In this document: one piece after another, positions 62,926 to 64,000 of the stretch | Layout of the letters: each line of letters starts with the position of its first letter | How positions within the stretch are numbered: the stretch's first letter is position 1 | Origin: Pseudisothecium myosuroides | Taxonomy: Eukaryota > Streptophyta > Bryopsida > Hypnales > Lembophyllaceae | NCBI GenBank assembly: GCA_951799445.1 | Contig: OX637296.1 | Coordinates: forward strand, 1,488,001-1,552,000 | Reading direction: 5' to 3' | DNA: 64,000 nt | The notes under the pieces: generated by a model | Database searches by the model: none | The model's input: only the letters and a program-made list of their open reading frames with translations | Told to the model about the DNA's origin: nothing | Made by a program: the position numbers and the translations under genes

Positions 62926-64000
62926 TCAGTTTAGCATTTTGCTAGTCTCTGCAGAGACCATCTTGAATTCAAAGACAACAATACAGATTTCATTCATTAT
63001 TTATTACAGGCAAACTCGATCATCCTTGGTCCTGCTCTATTACCCTGGTTATTACTCATGATCGAGGTCAGCGAGGGTGGCTTTCAGAAAATTCGTAGCT
63101 GAAAAGCCATTTCTTTATGTAAAATCACTTCCTAGTTCTGTAACTCTATATTTATAATTGAATAAGAAAGCCACTTAGGCTTTCTCTCCGGTTGCAGCTT
63201 GCTACAAGTTCAGGGCAAATTCTGAATCATTGGCTTTCTTTGTCCTGTGCAGATATTCAATGCTAAATTTCTGAGCAACTAATATTACCATGATTTCTTA
63301 CTTCCTTGGTTTTCTTAAACCTTAACCCGGGCCCATGACCATGGATTCAGGCCTCCAAATCATTCACCCTGATTGCACCTGTGTATGAATGGAATTTTTA
63401 CATTTATTTTTCAGAGATGAAATTACATGTCTTTAAAGAGTCATAAAATTTTGAAATTGCTGTTAAATCTTTGAGGAAAAAGTGAAGAAAATTCATATCA
63501 AATACAAATATGCTTTGGAAAATCTGAAATTTTCACCATAGGTATATATTATAAGATCATGGTATAAACCCAAGTTACCATACCATTATAAAATTATACA
63601 ATCAACAAACCATGGTTACATGCTTAAAGTTCAAATTGCAATAAAATATTGAATTTTTCAAAATTTTCAATTGGAATGGAAATTGCACTTGATAAAATTT
63701 ATTTAATTAGTAGGGCACAAATTCAAAAGAAATCACTTTTATAGCTAAAATTCACATCAAGAGTATAAAGAAAGAAATGGCAAAAATACACTATTGATAT
63801 GGGTGACCTACAGATTAAGCATCTTCTTCTTTAGGAAATTAATAATACAATAATGAGGGAATATGCAATTCTAATCACTCAAAATGCATTCAAGCAACTT
63901 CCATAAAAATGGATGAAAAGTGGATTTTTTTCATCCTAGAGCCCTTTTGAAATCATCTAGAGGACGTAAAACATCATTACCATCATTTCAAGGTTAAGCG
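62926..64000 (+). other. NT-C2 gene 3' flank and AT-rich spacer
   Basis: The 3' UTR follows the stop; an AATAAG near 63,160 could serve in polyadenylation. Beyond ~63,400 the sequence is AT-rich without a recognised feature. Confidence 0.5.

Overview
This window looks like a nuclear contig from a land plant. Three intact, intron-rich, plant-type genes (an L7Ae-family NHP2 protein, a TPR protein resembling plant HLB1, and an NT-C2/coiled-coil protein of the plant 'myosin heavy chain-related' group) sit in very AT-rich DNA packed with small DNA transposons. The Ty3/Gypsy fragment, the Stowaway-type elements and the telo-box/site II promoter motifs also fit a plant. A Tc1-type transposase relic and many TTAA-bounded elements are unusual for flowering plants, so a seed-free vascular plant (lycophyte or fern) is my low-confidence guess. 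No search was run.

Layout. 1-2.6 kb: decayed Gypsy gag-pol on the minus strand, all in one frame with four in-frame stops, followed by a possible primer-binding site and LTR. 3.1-10 kb: three copies of a ~0.92 kb TTAA-bounded element, one flanked by a 115-bp direct duplication. 10.9-11.8 kb: Tc1 transposase pseudogene. 12.8-13.2 kb: TA-bounded element. 14.5-15.9 kb: NHP2 gene, 4 exons, 157 aa. 16.3-25.6 kb: dense, partly nested miniature elements. 26.3-32.2 kb: HLB1-like gene on the minus strand, 13 exons, 761 aa. 33-53 kb: foldback elements, more TTAA elements, microsatellites, two Stowaway-like elements and long gene-free AT-rich DNA. 53.6-55.3 kb: a MITE, a GC-rich leader and a 47-codon upstream ORF ending 2 nt before the main start. 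55.3-62.9 kb: NT-C2/coiled-coil gene, 13 exons, 1336 aa, with a hAT MITE in intron 7.

The three genes have unrelated roles (snoRNP/ribosome biogenesis, membrane trafficking, and a membrane- or cytoskeleton-associated coiled coil). There is no sign of a functional cluster. The strongest unusual signals are the set of at least five sequence families bounded by TTAA (piggyBac-like target preference) in a plant, the 115-bp flank duplication around one of them, two elements abutting at one shared TTAA, and the upstream ORF of the NT-C2 gene. Exon models were made by hand; in each gene all exons join in phase without internal stops.
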